DNA of 47,094 nt. Source: Rikenellaceae bacterium (lineage in GTDB: Bacteria; Bacteroidota; Bacteroidia; Bacteroidales; Rikenellaceae). The stretch covers positions 1 through 47,094 of the forward strand of contig SUZE01000015.1 of the NCBI GenBank assembly GCA_015060075.1, read 5' to 3'. A program made the translations under genes and the position numbers. Below are positions 7,425-16,936 of this stretch, piece after piece. The first letter of the stretch is position 1. Each line of letters begins with the position of its first letter. Under the pieces are notes generated by a model. That model was not told the DNA's origin, searched no databases, and saw only the letters and a list, made by a program, of their open reading frames with translations.

Positions 7425-8945
7425 TTAGAATGGTGCAAACTCATCGTTCGTGGCACTCTGCAATACCGAAGCTGATGATGGTTGTATGTTCGAACTTGCC
7501 ATATCATCATACTGCTCCATCGAAGGTTGCGGCATTCCCGTATTAATCTGGTCCCAATTGGTAAATTTCGCCTGGTCCTTAATAAAGCGCAATTTCACAT
7601 CACCAACCGAACCGTTACGATGTTTTGCCAAGATAAACTCCGCCAATCCCTCAACGGGCTCTTCACCCGGGCCTGCGGTAAAGCCGTAGTATTCAGGTCG
7701 ATGAATAAATGCTACAAGGTCGGCATCTTGCTCGATTGCTCCCGACTCACGAAGGTCGCTCAACTGCGGACGCTTCGAGCCTCCACGCGACTCGGTGGCA
7801 CGATTCAACTGCGAGAGGGCAATAATCGGGATATTCAACTCCTTGGCAATACCCTTCAATGTTCGAGAGATAAATGCCACCTCTTGCTCGCGATTTCCCT
7901 TGTCGCCCTGACCCGATGCAGTCATCAGCTGCAAGTAGTCGATAACGATAACCTTGATATCGTTATTAGCCTTCAAACGGCGTACCTTCGAGCGAAACTC
8001 GAAGATTGACAATGCCGGAGTATCATCGATATAGAGTGGAGCCATACCGAGAACTTTGGTGTTGGTTTCGAGCGTTTTCCACTCCGAAGGGGTGAGTTTT
8101 CCACTACGGATAGTCTGACCGTTAATACCCGTCTCGGCAACTACCAAACGAGTCATCAACTGCACCGAAGACATCTCCAACGAGAAGAACGCAACGGGAG
8201 TATCGTAATCAACAGCCATATTGCGAGCCATAGTAAGCGTGAAAGCGGTCTTACCCATAGCAGGGCGGGCTGCGATGATAATAAGGTCGGAGGGTTGCCA
8301 GCCGAGTGTCACATTGTCCAAATCGGTGAAGCCAGTACAAACACCGCTATAACGAGAGTCGTTCTCGGCAGCCTTTTCGATTTGTCGGATTGTGGCACGA
8401 AGAATATCGCTTGCCGACTGCACCGAGCGTTTTACATAACCCTCGGTAATCTTCAACACCTCGCCCTCGGCAAAACCGATAAGGTCATTAACATCGATAG
8501 TGCTGTCGTACGATTGGCGTTGTATCTCGGTCGAGGCACGAATCAACTCACGCTGGATATGTTTCTGCGTGATAATTCGTGAGTGGAACTCGATATTTGC
8601 CGCCGAAGCAACACGCTGTGTAAGTTGTGCCAGATAGTTCGCACCTCCAACCTTCTTCAACTCGCGTTTCGATTTGAGTTGGTTGGTCACGGTAAAGAGG
8701 TCTATCGGCTGTTGCGCCATCGACAACTCATTCATCACACGATAGATAAGGCGATGCTCCTCCTTGTAGAACGAAGCCTCGGTGAGATACTCCTGCACCT
8801 CGGTTATCTTATCCGATTCGAGCATCAATGCACCGAGAACAGTCTCCTCCAACTCTACTGCCTGTGGTGGCACAGTCGCCACAACCTCAGGCGCCAACTC
8901 CGCAAATGCTCCGCTATTCTTGCTATTTTTGAAATCCTTTGCCAT
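7425..8945 (-). CDS. dnaB: Replicative DNA helicase DnaB
   Basis: 506 aa. The N-terminal domain (about 28-130) starts with PPQAVELEETVLGALM, typical for DnaB; the RecA-like C-terminal domain has Walker A ARPAMGKT (226-233), Walker B VIVIDYLQLM and the DnaB signature region NREQEVAFISRTLKGIAKELNIP with SQLNRATESR. It unwinds the fork as a hexamer. No intein is present. The last 40 residues are a Ser/Gln-rich tail. Promoter TACTTTTG at 8966-8973; comM follows downstream. Confidence 0.97.
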   Translation of the reverse strand: MAKDFKNSKNSGAFAELAPEVVATVPPQAVELEETVLGALMLESDKITEVQEYLTEASFYKEEHRLIYRVMNELSMAQQPIDLFTVTNQLKSKRELKKVGGANYLAQLTQRVASAANIEFHSRIITQKHIQRELIRASTEIQRQSYDSTIDVNDLIGFAEGEVLKITEGYVKRSVQSASDILRATIRQIEKAAENDSRYSGVCTGFTDLDNVTLGWQPSDLIIIAARPAMGKTAFTLTMARNMAVDYDTPVAFFSLEMSSVQLMTRLVVAETGINGQTIRSGKLTPSEWKTLETNTKVLGMAPLYIDDTPALSIFEFRSKVRRLKANNDIKVIVIDYLQLMTASGQGDKGNREQEVAFISRTLKGIAKELNIPIIALSQLNRATESRGGSKRPQLSDLRESGAIEQDADLVAFIHRPEYYGFTAGPGEEPVEGLAEFILAKHRNGSVGDVKLRFIKDQAKFTNWDQINTGMPQPSMEQYDDMASSNIQPSSASVLQSATNDEFAPF

Positions 8946-8965
8946 TTTTCCGACTAATTATCTCA

Positions 8966-8973
8966 CAAAAGTA
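8966..8973 (-). promoter_or_regulatory. -7 box of dnaB
   Basis: Minus-strand TACTTTTG matches TAnnTTTG; the leader to the ATG at 8945 would be about 14 nt. Confidence 0.5.
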
Positions 8974-9101
8974 GCCTTTTTCTGCCACTCCGCCAACATG
9001 CACCCGTGCGGGCGTGTTGAAAACTCTGTTTATAACATATCTTCCGAGCATAAAATCGCCCCGCTACGCACCTCTGCACTGTTTATATCTTTTTGAAAAC
9101 T

Positions 9102-9833
9102 CTACTTCTCATTCACGATTCTTCGTGACACAGCCAACGAAGCAACACTTATGCGGACATCGCCTTCGCAGGCTCGAATTATGGTCGTGGCGCAAGAACT
9201 GATGGTTGCTCCCGTAGTGATAACATCATCGACCAACAAGATATGCCGTCCCCGCATATTCTTCGTATTGCGTACCTCGAAAATCTCCTCTACATTATCC
9301 CAACGCTCGGTATCTATCTTTGATGTCTGACTATCGTTATACACACAACGGCACACCGAGCCGAAATCGCATTTGACACCCAACTTACGCCCTACACCCA
9401 GAGCCAACTGCTCCGATTGGTTGTAGCCACGCATCAATCGGCGGCGAAAGTGCAACGGAATAGGTATTATCAAATCCACATCATCAAAGTTGCCGCTGTC
9501 CCGCAACTCTTCGCCAAGCCACTCGCCCATCTTCTGCGCAAAGAACCAACGCCCCGAATATTTGAATTTGTGAATCACTCGCTGCCACTCCGTGCCACCG
9601 ATAAACCAAAACATTGCCGTAGCCGACTCAACGGGCATCATATTCTCGAAGATAAGTTTCACAGGGTTGTCTTTGCGTTTTGCAAAACCTGTCAGAGGGA
9701 TATTGTAGCGACACAATATACAGACGCTGCCCTCGTTCTCCAACAGCGGTCTGCCACAGATAAGGCAGGTACGGGGCATGAATAGCGACATCGCATCGAG
9801 TACTACGCCCGAAATATCACAAAATATCGACAT
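9102..9833 (-). CDS. comF: ComF-family phosphoribosyltransferase-like protein
   Basis: 243 aa. N-terminal zinc-ribbon-like Cys pairs (CLICGRPLLENEGSVCILC, about 22-40) and a C-terminal type I PRTase fold with the PRPP-binding loop ILLVDDVITTGAT (about 198-210). ComF proteins help DNA uptake in competent bacteria; elsewhere the substrate is unknown. Its 5' end overlaps the 3' end of priA by 17 bp, so translation is probably coupled; the priA-comF link with replication restart fits a role in DNA metabolism (inference). Confidence 0.88.
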   Translation of the reverse strand: MSIFCDISGVVLDAMSLFMPRTCLICGRPLLENEGSVCILCRYNIPLTGFAKRKDNPVKLIFENMMPVESATAMFWFIGGTEWQRVIHKFKYSGRWFFAQKMGEWLGEELRDSGNFDDVDLIIPIPLHFRRRLMRGYNQSEQLALGVGRKLGVKCDFGSVCRCVYNDSQTSKIDTERWDNVEEIFEVRNTKNMRGRHILLVDDVITTGATISSCATTIIRACEGDVRISVASLAVSRRIVNEK

Positions 9834-12027
9834 CGCAAATTACAACTATATTTCGATAAGATTTTTCGCTCTTCAATTTGGAAATCTCCTCACGAAGAAT
9901 TGCTCTCGCACGAGAGAATGAGGATTCGACCTCCACCTTTAACATCAGCTCCACCCTATACTCTCCTCGCACCCTATCGATAAGCGGCGCAACAGGACCT
10001 AAAACCCTGCGACCAAAACGATTTCGCAGTTGTTCTCCGAGTTGAAGCGAGGATTTCACGAGCAACTCTTTATTGCTCGTACGCATCGTAATTTTCACGA
10101 TTCGCACAAACGGCGGATAGCCAAATTGTTTACGCTCGGCGAGGAGTTTCGTAGCCACCCTCTCATAATCGCCAACCAACGCATATACCGAGTGTTCGGG
10201 CTCGGCGGTCTGAATTATCACCTCACCACGCTTATCTCGCCTGCCTGCTCGACCTGCCACCTGCATAAGCAGTTGCCAAGCCCTCTCCTCTGCTCTGAAA
10301 TCGGGCGAGGCAAGCAGGTTGTCGCCATTCAATATTCCGATTAGGGTGACATCTGCAAAATCAAGCCCCTTTGATACAATTTGCGTTCCGACCAATATAT
10401 CCGCCTCATGTCGGGCAAAGGCGCCGATAATGCGATTATATGCCGTTGATGAGGTCGCCGTATCGCCATCAAGGCGCAGCACCCTTGCTTCGGGGAACAA
10501 CTCCGTTATCGCCTCCTCCACTCGCTCCGTACCAAAGCCCATTGGGCGCAATTCGCCCGACTTGCAATTGGGGCAGTAGCGCTCTATCGGCTCGTTGTAG
10601 CCACAATAGTGACAAATCATTCGTCCCTTCTGCTGATGCGCCGAAAGGGTTACATTACACCTCGGACAGCGTGCCGACCAACCACACGAAGGACACTCCA
10701 TATATGGCGAGTAACCTCGTCTGTTTTGGAAGAGAATAACCTGTTCGTTGCACTCCAATCGTTCGGCAATACCATCGAGCAACTCTTTGTTAAAGTGCAA
10801 TTTGCGTTCGTTTCGCTTAACATTACGCACCGTATCAGAAATTACGATATCAGGCATCTCAACACCACCATATCGCTCGGTTAGTTGCGTGTATGCGTAC
10901 TTGCCGGAGAGGGTGTTTGCATAACTTTCGAGCGAAGGCGTTGCACTACCCAATACAACCTTTGCATCGTGTAATGTTGCCAGCAAAATCGCTGCATCTC
11001 GACCATTGTAGCGAGGATTTGGCTCTGTCTGCTTATAGCTCGAATCGTGCTCCTCATCGACCACCACCAAGCCCAATTTCTTGTATGGCAGGAACAACGC
11101 CGAGCGCGCTCCAACCACAAAATTTCCACTCTCCGAGGAGAGCATATCGGTATAGAGTTTTGTGCGCTGTTGCGGGGTGAGTTTCGAGTGATAGACCGTA
11201 ACACTCTCGCCAAAAAGCGAGCGCATACGCTCCACCAGCTGTGTTGTGAGCGATATTTCGGGAACGAGAAATAGAACATCTTCGCCATGCGATAGTCGTT
11301 CCTCGATAAGGTGGGTGTAAATCTCTGTCTTACCCGAACTTGTAACGCCGTGCAGCAACGCCACACGTCTATCTGTCAAGCCCTCCCGAATCTCGTTAAG
11401 AGCCTTCGTTTGTGCCGGCGAGAGTTTCGGCAAAAGAGTTTTGCTCCACTCGCAGTCAAGCGTATAATCTCGTTCGCCCATCTCCACCAAACCCGACTTT
11501 GCAAGTGATTTCAATGCCGCAGCATCAAGCGCAACAACATGGCGTGGTACAACGCCCCCAGCCTCCTCAATAGCACACAGAGCCTCATATCGCTTTGGCG
11601 CACGGCGAGCCATCTTCGCGCGCACCTCCTCCGTAAAGGCATCGGCAACAAGTCCTACGGTCGTTTCCCGCTTTGGTGTATATGGCAAAAACTCCTCCTC
11701 GCACTTCGCCTTCGCCTTTATTGCCGAAGGGAGTGCCACGCGCATAACCTCGCCTACCGAACAGATGTAGTACTCGGCAATCCACTCCCAAAACTGCATC
11801 TGCAACTCCGACAAAAGCGGTTTATCGTAGAGCACCTTCAATATCGGCTTTGCCGTACCTCGTGCCGGAGGGGTGTCGTGCAATCGCCACACAATACCCG
11901 TATAGACGGCACTCTTACCGAATTGTACCGCCACTGCATCACCTACACATACCTCAACACCTTCGCCAACGGCAAAGGTGTAGGCAGGTTGCGCCAACGG
12001 CAACACTATATCGGCATAGCGACTCAC
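9817..12027 (-). CDS. priA: Primosomal replication restart helicase PriA
   Basis: 736 aa, starting with GTG (12025-12027); the sequence SRYADIVLPLAQ right after it is the typical PriA N-terminus and no ATG lies upstream in frame. Domains: 3'-DNA-binding domain (1-105), winged helix, DEAH-type helicase with Walker A GVTSSGKT and VVVDEEHDSSYK, the zinc-binding insertion with eight cysteines (CPSCGWSARCPRC, CHYCGYNEPIERYCPNC), and the second helicase lobe with QVAGRAGRRDKRG. It reloads DnaB at stalled forks. The gene comes 24 bp after the DeoR-type regulator. Confidence 0.96.
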   Translation of the reverse strand: MSRYADIVLPLAQPAYTFAVGEGVEVCVGDAVAVQFGKSAVYTGIVWRLHDTPPARGTAKPILKVLYDKPLLSELQMQFWEWIAEYYICSVGEVMRVALPSAIKAKAKCEEEFLPYTPKRETTVGLVADAFTEEVRAKMARRAPKRYEALCAIEEAGGVVPRHVVALDAAALKSLAKSGLVEMGERDYTLDCEWSKTLLPKLSPAQTKALNEIREGLTDRRVALLHGVTSSGKTEIYTHLIEERLSHGEDVLFLVPEISLTTQLVERMRSLFGESVTVYHSKLTPQQRTKLYTDMLSSESGNFVVGARSALFLPYKKLGLVVVDEEHDSSYKQTEPNPRYNGRDAAILLATLHDAKVVLGSATPSLESYANTLSGKYAYTQLTERYGGVEMPDIVISDTVRNVKRNERKLHFNKELLDGIAERLECNEQVILFQNRRGYSPYMECPSCGWSARCPRCNVTLSAHQQKGRMICHYCGYNEPIERYCPNCKSGELRPMGFGTERVEEAITELFPEARVLRLDGDTATSSTAYNRIIGAFARHEADILVGTQIVSKGLDFADVTLIGILNGDNLLASPDFRAEERAWQLLMQVAGRAGRRDKRGEVIIQTAEPEHSVYALVGDYERVATKLLAERKQFGYPPFVRIVKITMRTSNKELLVKSSLQLGEQLRNRFGRRVLGPVAPLIDRVRGEYRVELMLKVEVESSFSRARAILREEISKLKSEKSYRNIVVICDVDIL

Positions 12028-12051
12028 GACAATATGCTTTTTTTGAAGCGT

Positions 12052-12825
12052 TTAGGCTATAATCAACTCTATTCCCGCATCCTCGATAATTTCGCGCATC
12101 TCTTTTGTAACACCATCATCAGTAATGAGGATATCAATCTCTTCGAGCGAGGCGATGTGACCGAAACCGCGCTGACCAAGTTTTGAAGAGTCTGCTAAAA
12201 CAACCGTCTTTGACGATGCCGCCATCATCTTACGCGATAGTTGCGCCTCCTCGATGGTCGATGTTGTGATACCGAAATCGGGGTCCACACCATCTACTCC
12301 CACAAAGAACTTCGAGCATACTACATTGTTGAGTGTCGAAGCGGCATTTTCACCGAGCGTAGCACACGACTTGCGGTGTATGCGACCTCCAAGTTGCTCG
12401 ACACGAATATTCTCCAACTCACACAACAACTCCGACACCTTCAAAAATGGAGTCACAACATTCAACACCCCCTGTGGCATAGCGTTGTGAATTGCCTCTG
12501 CCAAAGCGTATGTTGTCGAGCCTGCCGAAATCATTATCGAATCCCCCTCGCCAATAAGTTCTACGGCTCGGGCAGCAATACGCTGCTTTGCCTCACGATT
12601 GAGATGGCTCTTTGTTTCGAGGTCACGGTCGGCAATATGCGGATTTGCCAATCGTGCACTACCATGCACCTTGTAGAGCAACCCCTTGCTCTCCAAAATC
12701 TTTACATCGTTACGAATTGTTACCTTCGTAACTCCCAACTCGTCTGCCACATCGGTAATACGGATAAAGCCGTATTCGTTCAATTTATCAAGAATGTACT
12801 TGTGGCGTTCTGCAATACTTAACAT
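12052..12825 (-). CDS. DeoR-family transcriptional regulator
   Basis: 257 aa. An N-terminal DeoR-type helix-turn-helix (about residues 5-60, RITDVADELGVTKVTIRNDV) is followed by the sugar-phosphate-binding domain (about 75-235) with SIMISAGSTTYALAEAI, GGRIHRKSCATLG and the FVGVDGVDPDFGITT region that binds phosphorylated effectors. DeoR proteins usually repress sugar or nucleoside catabolism genes; no such gene is adjacent, so the target is unclear. The gene lies between polA and priA on the same strand, after a gap full of nonamer arrays. Confidence 0.9.
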   Translation of the reverse strand: MLSIAERHKYILDKLNEYGFIRITDVADELGVTKVTIRNDVKILESKGLLYKVHGSARLANPHIADRDLETKSHLNREAKQRIAARAVELIGEGDSIMISAGSTTYALAEAIHNAMPQGVLNVVTPFLKVSELLCELENIRVEQLGGRIHRKSCATLGENAASTLNNVVCSKFFVGVDGVDPDFGITTSTIEEAQLSRKMMAASSKTVVLADSSKLGQRGFGHIASLEEIDILITDDGVTKEMREIIEDAGIELIIA

Positions 12826-12837
12826 ATATCTTTTTTT

Positions 12838-12858
12838 AGCTTTTAGCTATTGGTTTTT
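12838..12858 (+). repeat. Short heptamer run upstream of the DeoR-type gene
   Basis: AGCTTTT, AGCTATT, GGTTTTT in 7-bp steps. Related in unit sequence to the arrays at 32487-32507, 28893-28920 and 46721-46755. Confidence 0.5.
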
Positions 12859-12861
12859 ATA

Positions 12862-12954
12862 GTGAGTTTAGAGAAATTAGGGAACTTAATGAATTTAAGG
12901 ATTGGCGCATCCCTATACTCCCTATATTCCCTATGCTCCTTAAATTCCCTATTC
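12862..12954. repeat. Head-to-head pair of nonamer arrays
   Basis: Left array (12862-12906): GTGAGTTTA, GAGAAATTA, GGGAACTTA, ATGAATTTA, AGGATTGGC. Right array (12910-12954), inverted: TCCCTATAC, TCCCTATAT, TCCCTATGC, TCCTTAAAT, TCCCTATTC. Each keeps a strict 9-bp step. GAATTTAAGGA (12891-12901) and TCCTTAAATTC (12937-12947) are exact complements, so the region can fold back. It fills the gap between the polA stop and the DeoR-type gene. Confidence 0.8.
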
Positions 12955-12986
12955 TTGCGCCAAAATTTACCCCGCCAGAACGATTT

Positions 12987-15896
12987 TTAATGCGCTGCAA
13001 GCCAATTTTCTCCCACCCCGCACTCTGCGGTGAGTGGAATTGATAGTTTTGCTGCACCCTCCATCTCCTCACGGACAATCTGCTCGACCACCTCACGCTC
13101 CGAGCGCAACAAATCGACAACAATTTCGTCATGCACCTGCATTGTTATTCGGGAGCGCACACCCTCCGCCTTGAAACGGCGAGCAACACCCACCATCGCA
13201 ATCTTCATAATATCGGCTGCCGTACCCTGAATTGGGGCGTTTATGGCGTTGCGCTCCGCCAAAGCACGAGCATTGGCGTTGCGTGAGTTTATATCGACAA
13301 GGTAGCGGCGGCGACCAAATAGTGTTTCGACATAACCCTTCTCGCGAGCGTTATTGACAACATTGTCCATATACTCCTTAACCTTAGGATAGGAATCGAA
13401 GTAGCCCTCGATGAGTTGTTTTGCCTCACTGCGAGGAATACGCAAACGCTGGCTCAAACCAAACGCCGAGATGCCGTAGATGATTCCGAAGTTTGCCGTC
13501 TTGGCTCGGCGGCGCTCCTCACTTGTAACCTCCTCTATCGGCTTCTTGAATATGCGTGCAGCCGTAGCAGCGTGGATATCCTTACCCTCACGGAAAGCCT
13601 CACACAAACTCTCATCTCCACTCAAATGAGCCATCAGTCGCAACTCCACCTGCGAATAGTCCGCCGAAAGGAGTTCGTGCCTATCGTCACTCGGCACAAA
13701 GGCTGAGCGAATAGGGCGACCAAGGTCATCTCGCACCGGAATATTCTGCAAATTAGGATTTGCCGAAGAGAGTCGTCCCGTAGCCGTAACCGCCTGATTA
13801 TACGATGTATGAATATGCCCTGTAATAGGATTTACGAGCAGAGGCAACGAATCGACATAGGTCGAAAGCAACTTCTTAACACCTCGGTACTCCAAAATCA
13901 AATCTACAACCTTATGCTCGCCTGCAAACGATTGCAGATACTCCTCATCGGTGCAGAACTGCTTGGTCTTGGTCATCTTCGGTTTGTCGGTAATACGCAT
14001 CTTCGCAAAGAGCAACTCTCCGAGTTGTCGGCTCGAATTGATATTTATCTCACGCTCACCCGACACCTCACGAATCTGCTCCTCTATGGCGTTGAGCTGT
14101 TGTGACAATGTGGTCGAATAGGTGCGCAGAGCCTCACTATCTATGCGAACGCCCTCCCACTCCATATCTACCAATACATCTATCATCGGCTCCTCAATGG
14201 TGCGATAGAGCGTCAGCAACGAAGGTTCCTTCTCGATAAGCGGCAACAACACATTGTAGAGTTGCAGTGTAATATCTGCGTCCTCGGCAGCATACTCCGA
14301 GATACGCTCCACGCCTATCATATCCATCGTGAGTTGCTTTGCTCCCCTGCCGATAAGCGACTCTATCTCTATTGGCGAGTAGTTGAGATATCGCTCTGCC
14401 ATGGCGTTCATTCCGTGTCGCGACTCGGCATCGAGCAGGTAATGCAACAGCATAGTATCCCACTTCATACCCCTAACCGATATACCCAACGCACGAAGGA
14501 ACAAAATATCGAACTTCATATTCTGTCCTACTTTGGCAATGCTCTCATTCTCGAAAATAGGTCGCAAAATCGAGGCATACTCCGCCTCAATATCGTTGCG
14601 AGGTCGCACATCAGCGTTGTGTCCAAACGGGATATACCACGCCTCATGTTCACGAATAGAGAGTGACAGACCGACAATGCGGTCGCCAAACATATCAAGC
14701 CCCGTAGTTTCGAGGTCAAAACAGAAATGCGATGCAGCCGAAATCTCCGCCACCACCCTGTGCAACTCCTCTGCCGTATATATCGTTGTATATTTGTGCG
14801 GAGTGTTTGCCACCGTAGCAAATGCACTCGCAAACAGGTCTGGTTCCACTTCGCCGACCACAGTCGGTGCAGCAGCAACCTCGGTTGCAGGCACGATAGG
14901 CGCAAACATTGCATCAAACAACGAGCCTTGCCCCTCCATCGAAGCCTTTTTCTGCAGTCCTGCCTTCACTCGTGCCATATTGGCAAGTTGCATCTGTGGG
15001 GCTTGTTGCGGAACAGAGGTATCCTCCACAGGTGCGATATTATTCAAATCTGCCAAGAAGCCCTTGAAATCCAACTCGGCAAACAGAGCCCTCAACTCAT
15101 CAATCTTCGGCGAGCAGACCGTCAAATCCTCCTCTCTAAACTCTATCGGCACATCGAGGCGAATGGTTGTCAGCACCTTTGCCAAGCGCAACTGCTCCTC
15201 ATTGGCGAGGATATTAGCCCCCGTTTTACCTCCGATTTTATCGGCATTGGCGATAATATTTTCAACCTCACCCCACGCCTGCACCATCTTGCATGCGCCC
15301 TTCTCGCCGACTCCCGGAACACCCGGAATATTATCGGAAGAGTCGCCCCATAGGGCTAAGATATCTCGCACAAGTTCAGGGCGGTCGATGCCATACTTCT
15401 CGCGTATAGCCTCCTTATCGACAATCTCGATGCCATCGCCCTTCTGCTTGTAGAGTTTGCGATTCTCGCCTACGAGTTGCCCGTAATCCTTGTCCGGCGT
15501 AACCATAAAGACCTCATAACCCGCTTCATCGCCCTTCTTGGCGAGTGTTCCGATAACATCATCTGCCTCGAAACCGGGTACCTCCAACACAGGGATACAC
15601 ATCGCCTCGACAATGCGCTTCACATAGGGCACCGACTGCAAAATATCCTCGGGCGTAGCGGGGCGATTAGCCTTATATTCGGGGTATATCTCACGGCGGA
15701 AGCAACCACCCTTCGGGTCAAAAGCAACACCCAAGAGGTCTGGTTTCTCTCGTTTTTGGATATCACGCAAGAACTTGGTAAACCCATAGACAATCGAGGT
15801 GTTCATACCTGCATGATTGCGCATAGGTCGCCCCATAAATGCGTAGTAGTATTTGAAAATCAATGCGTAAGCATCGACAAGAAAAAGCCTTTTCAT
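12987..15896 (-). CDS. polA: DNA polymerase I
   Basis: 969 aa with the ATG at 15894-15896. A longer reading would start at a TTG within the heptamer array upstream, so it was rejected; MKRLFLVDAYALIFKYYYAF is the normal start. Domains: 5' nuclease (about 1-290, with DPKGGCFRREIYPEYKANR and the PGVPGVGEKGA helix-hairpin-helix), a linker, the 3'-5' exonuclease with intact Exo I FDLETTGLD, Exo II GQNMKFDI and Exo III YAAEDADIT, and the polymerase with motif A SADYSQVELR, motif B RRRAKTANFGIIYGIS and motif C QVHDEIV. All three activities look intact. It functions in Okazaki-fragment processing and repair. Probably the last gene of the lrp-queD-polA group. Confidence 0.97.
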   Translation of the reverse strand: MKRLFLVDAYALIFKYYYAFMGRPMRNHAGMNTSIVYGFTKFLRDIQKREKPDLLGVAFDPKGGCFRREIYPEYKANRPATPEDILQSVPYVKRIVEAMCIPVLEVPGFEADDVIGTLAKKGDEAGYEVFMVTPDKDYGQLVGENRKLYKQKGDGIEIVDKEAIREKYGIDRPELVRDILALWGDSSDNIPGVPGVGEKGACKMVQAWGEVENIIANADKIGGKTGANILANEEQLRLAKVLTTIRLDVPIEFREEDLTVCSPKIDELRALFAELDFKGFLADLNNIAPVEDTSVPQQAPQMQLANMARVKAGLQKKASMEGQGSLFDAMFAPIVPATEVAAAPTVVGEVEPDLFASAFATVANTPHKYTTIYTAEELHRVVAEISAASHFCFDLETTGLDMFGDRIVGLSLSIREHEAWYIPFGHNADVRPRNDIEAEYASILRPIFENESIAKVGQNMKFDILFLRALGISVRGMKWDTMLLHYLLDAESRHGMNAMAERYLNYSPIEIESLIGRGAKQLTMDMIGVERISEYAAEDADITLQLYNVLLPLIEKEPSLLTLYRTIEEPMIDVLVDMEWEGVRIDSEALRTYSTTLSQQLNAIEEQIREVSGEREININSSRQLGELLFAKMRITDKPKMTKTKQFCTDEEYLQSFAGEHKVVDLILEYRGVKKLLSTYVDSLPLLVNPITGHIHTSYNQAVTATGRLSSANPNLQNIPVRDDLGRPIRSAFVPSDDRHELLSADYSQVELRLMAHLSGDESLCEAFREGKDIHAATAARIFKKPIEEVTSEERRRAKTANFGIIYGISAFGLSQRLRIPRSEAKQLIEGYFDSYPKVKEYMDNVVNNAREKGYVETLFGRRRYLVDINSRNANARALAERNAINAPIQGTAADIMKIAMVGVARRFKAEGVRSRITMQVHDEIVVDLLRSEREVVEQIVREEMEGAAKLSIPLTAECGVGENWLAAH

Positions 15897-15899
15897 CTC

Positions 15900-15927
15900 C
15901 AATTGACAATTGATAATTGACAATTAA
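15900..15927 (+). repeat. Heptamer array directly upstream of polA
   Basis: CAATTGA, CAATTGA, TAATTGA, CAATTAA in 7-bp steps. It occupies the gap between queD and polA and ends 4 bp before the polA ATG on the minus strand, so it is part of the transcript leader. Confidence 0.8.
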
Positions 15928-15952
15928 GGTATTTTATCTATAATTCTATTTT

Positions 15953-16405
15953 TCAATCGTTATCAGATGCGAACCACTCTGCATACGAAGTTGCCGTTTC
16001 GTGCAGACGCAACGAGTACAACTGCACATTCGCAGGCAAAGCCCTCTGCAATCGCTCGGCAAAATCTGCCAACATATTCTCGCAAGTCGGTTGGTAATCG
16101 ACCAAAACCACCTTCTTAAACTTCGTACCAAGCATCTCGCGCAACTCCACGTTCTGCTCCGAGTCGCGCAGCACAAACGAGTGGTCGAGTCTATCGACAA
16201 TCTCGCTATTGACGATGCGTTTCAGGTCGCCGAAATCCATCACCATACCCAACTTCGGGTTGCTCTCATCGCACGAAGGCTCACCCTTCACTGTCACAAA
16301 AAGGCGGTAAGAGTGTCCGTGAATCTCACGGCACAAACCATCGTAGCCGTCAAGTGCATGCGCCGACTCGAACGAGAACTCCTTTGTCAATCGTATCTGT
16401 GCCAT
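15953..16405 (-). CDS. queD: 6-pyruvoyl-tetrahydropterin synthase / 6-carboxytetrahydropterin synthase family protein
   Basis: 150 aa, start ATG at 16403-16405, one base after the stop of the upstream regulator gene; the longer GTG reading would overlap that gene. Zinc ligands of the family are visible: His16 (ESAHAL), His29 and His31 (EIHGHSY), with the catalytic Cys25 in CREIHGH and the LDHSFVL segment. QueD makes 6-carboxy-5,6,7,8-tetrahydropterin for queuosine and deazapurine synthesis; a pterin role is possible too. Other queuosine genes are not in the window, and the neighbours give no help. Confidence 0.88.
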   Translation of the reverse strand: MAQIRLTKEFSFESAHALDGYDGLCREIHGHSYRLFVTVKGEPSCDESNPKLGMVMDFGDLKRIVNSEIVDRLDHSFVLRDSEQNVELREMLGTKFKKVVLVDYQPTCENMLADFAERLQRALPANVQLYSLRLHETATSYAEWFASDND

Positions 16406-16406
16406 A

Positions 16407-16880
16407 CTACTTGTCGAGATAATCGATATGTGGCTCACGAGAGAACGCCTCGTTCAACGATATGTAGGTCTGCGTCTTTGTGACACCCGGAATACGCAAG
16501 ATATTATCGAAAATGGTACGCATCAAGTGCTCGTTATCCACGCAATACAACTTAACCATTGCCGTATATGTTCCCGTAATGAAGTGACACTCCACAATCT
16601 CCGGAACATGCTTCATCTTCTCGGCAATGGCACCCAACATCATCGGGTCCTGAATACTCAAATTCACGAAGGCGCAGACATCGAAACCGAGCATCTTCGG
16701 ATTGACAATCATACGAGAGCCCATCACCACGCCCGTATCCTCCAACTTCTTGATGCGTTGGTGTATCGCCGCACCCGAGATTCCGCATGCACGAGCAATC
16801 TCCAAATATGGCATGCGGGCATTCTTAACCAAAAATTTCAAAATCTTGCGGTCAATCGCATCTAACACTTCTTTACTCAT
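16407..16880 (-). CDS. Lrp/AsnC-family transcriptional regulator
   Basis: 157 aa. N-terminal winged helix (about 5-60, MPYLEIARACGISGAAIHQRIKKLEDTGVV) and C-terminal RAM ligand-binding domain (about 68-150) with the ITGTYTAMVKLYC strand. Regulators of this type sense amino acids and act as octamers. It lies 56 bp downstream of kbl (glycine/threonine metabolism) and may control it, which is inference from position. It touches queD with a one-base gap. Confidence 0.92.
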   Translation of the reverse strand: MSKEVLDAIDRKILKFLVKNARMPYLEIARACGISGAAIHQRIKKLEDTGVVMGSRMIVNPKMLGFDVCAFVNLSIQDPMMLGAIAEKMKHVPEIVECHFITGTYTAMVKLYCVDNEHLMRTIFDNILRIPGVTKTQTYISLNEAFSREPHIDYLDK

Positions 16881-16936
16881 AATCCAAAATTTTAAGAGTG
16901 AAAATATAAATTTATGGGTTATGGGGTTGTGCTACT

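Noticed and set aside
14533..15453. Long open frame on the plus strand opposite polA (about 300 codons)
   Set aside because: Lies fully antisense to the well-conserved polA; composition is what a shadow frame of a strong gene gives, with no domain or signal that I recognise.
15897..15923. N-terminal extension of polA by 9 codons
   Set aside because: It starts at TTG and is just the translated heptamer array; the family begins at the ATG at 15896.
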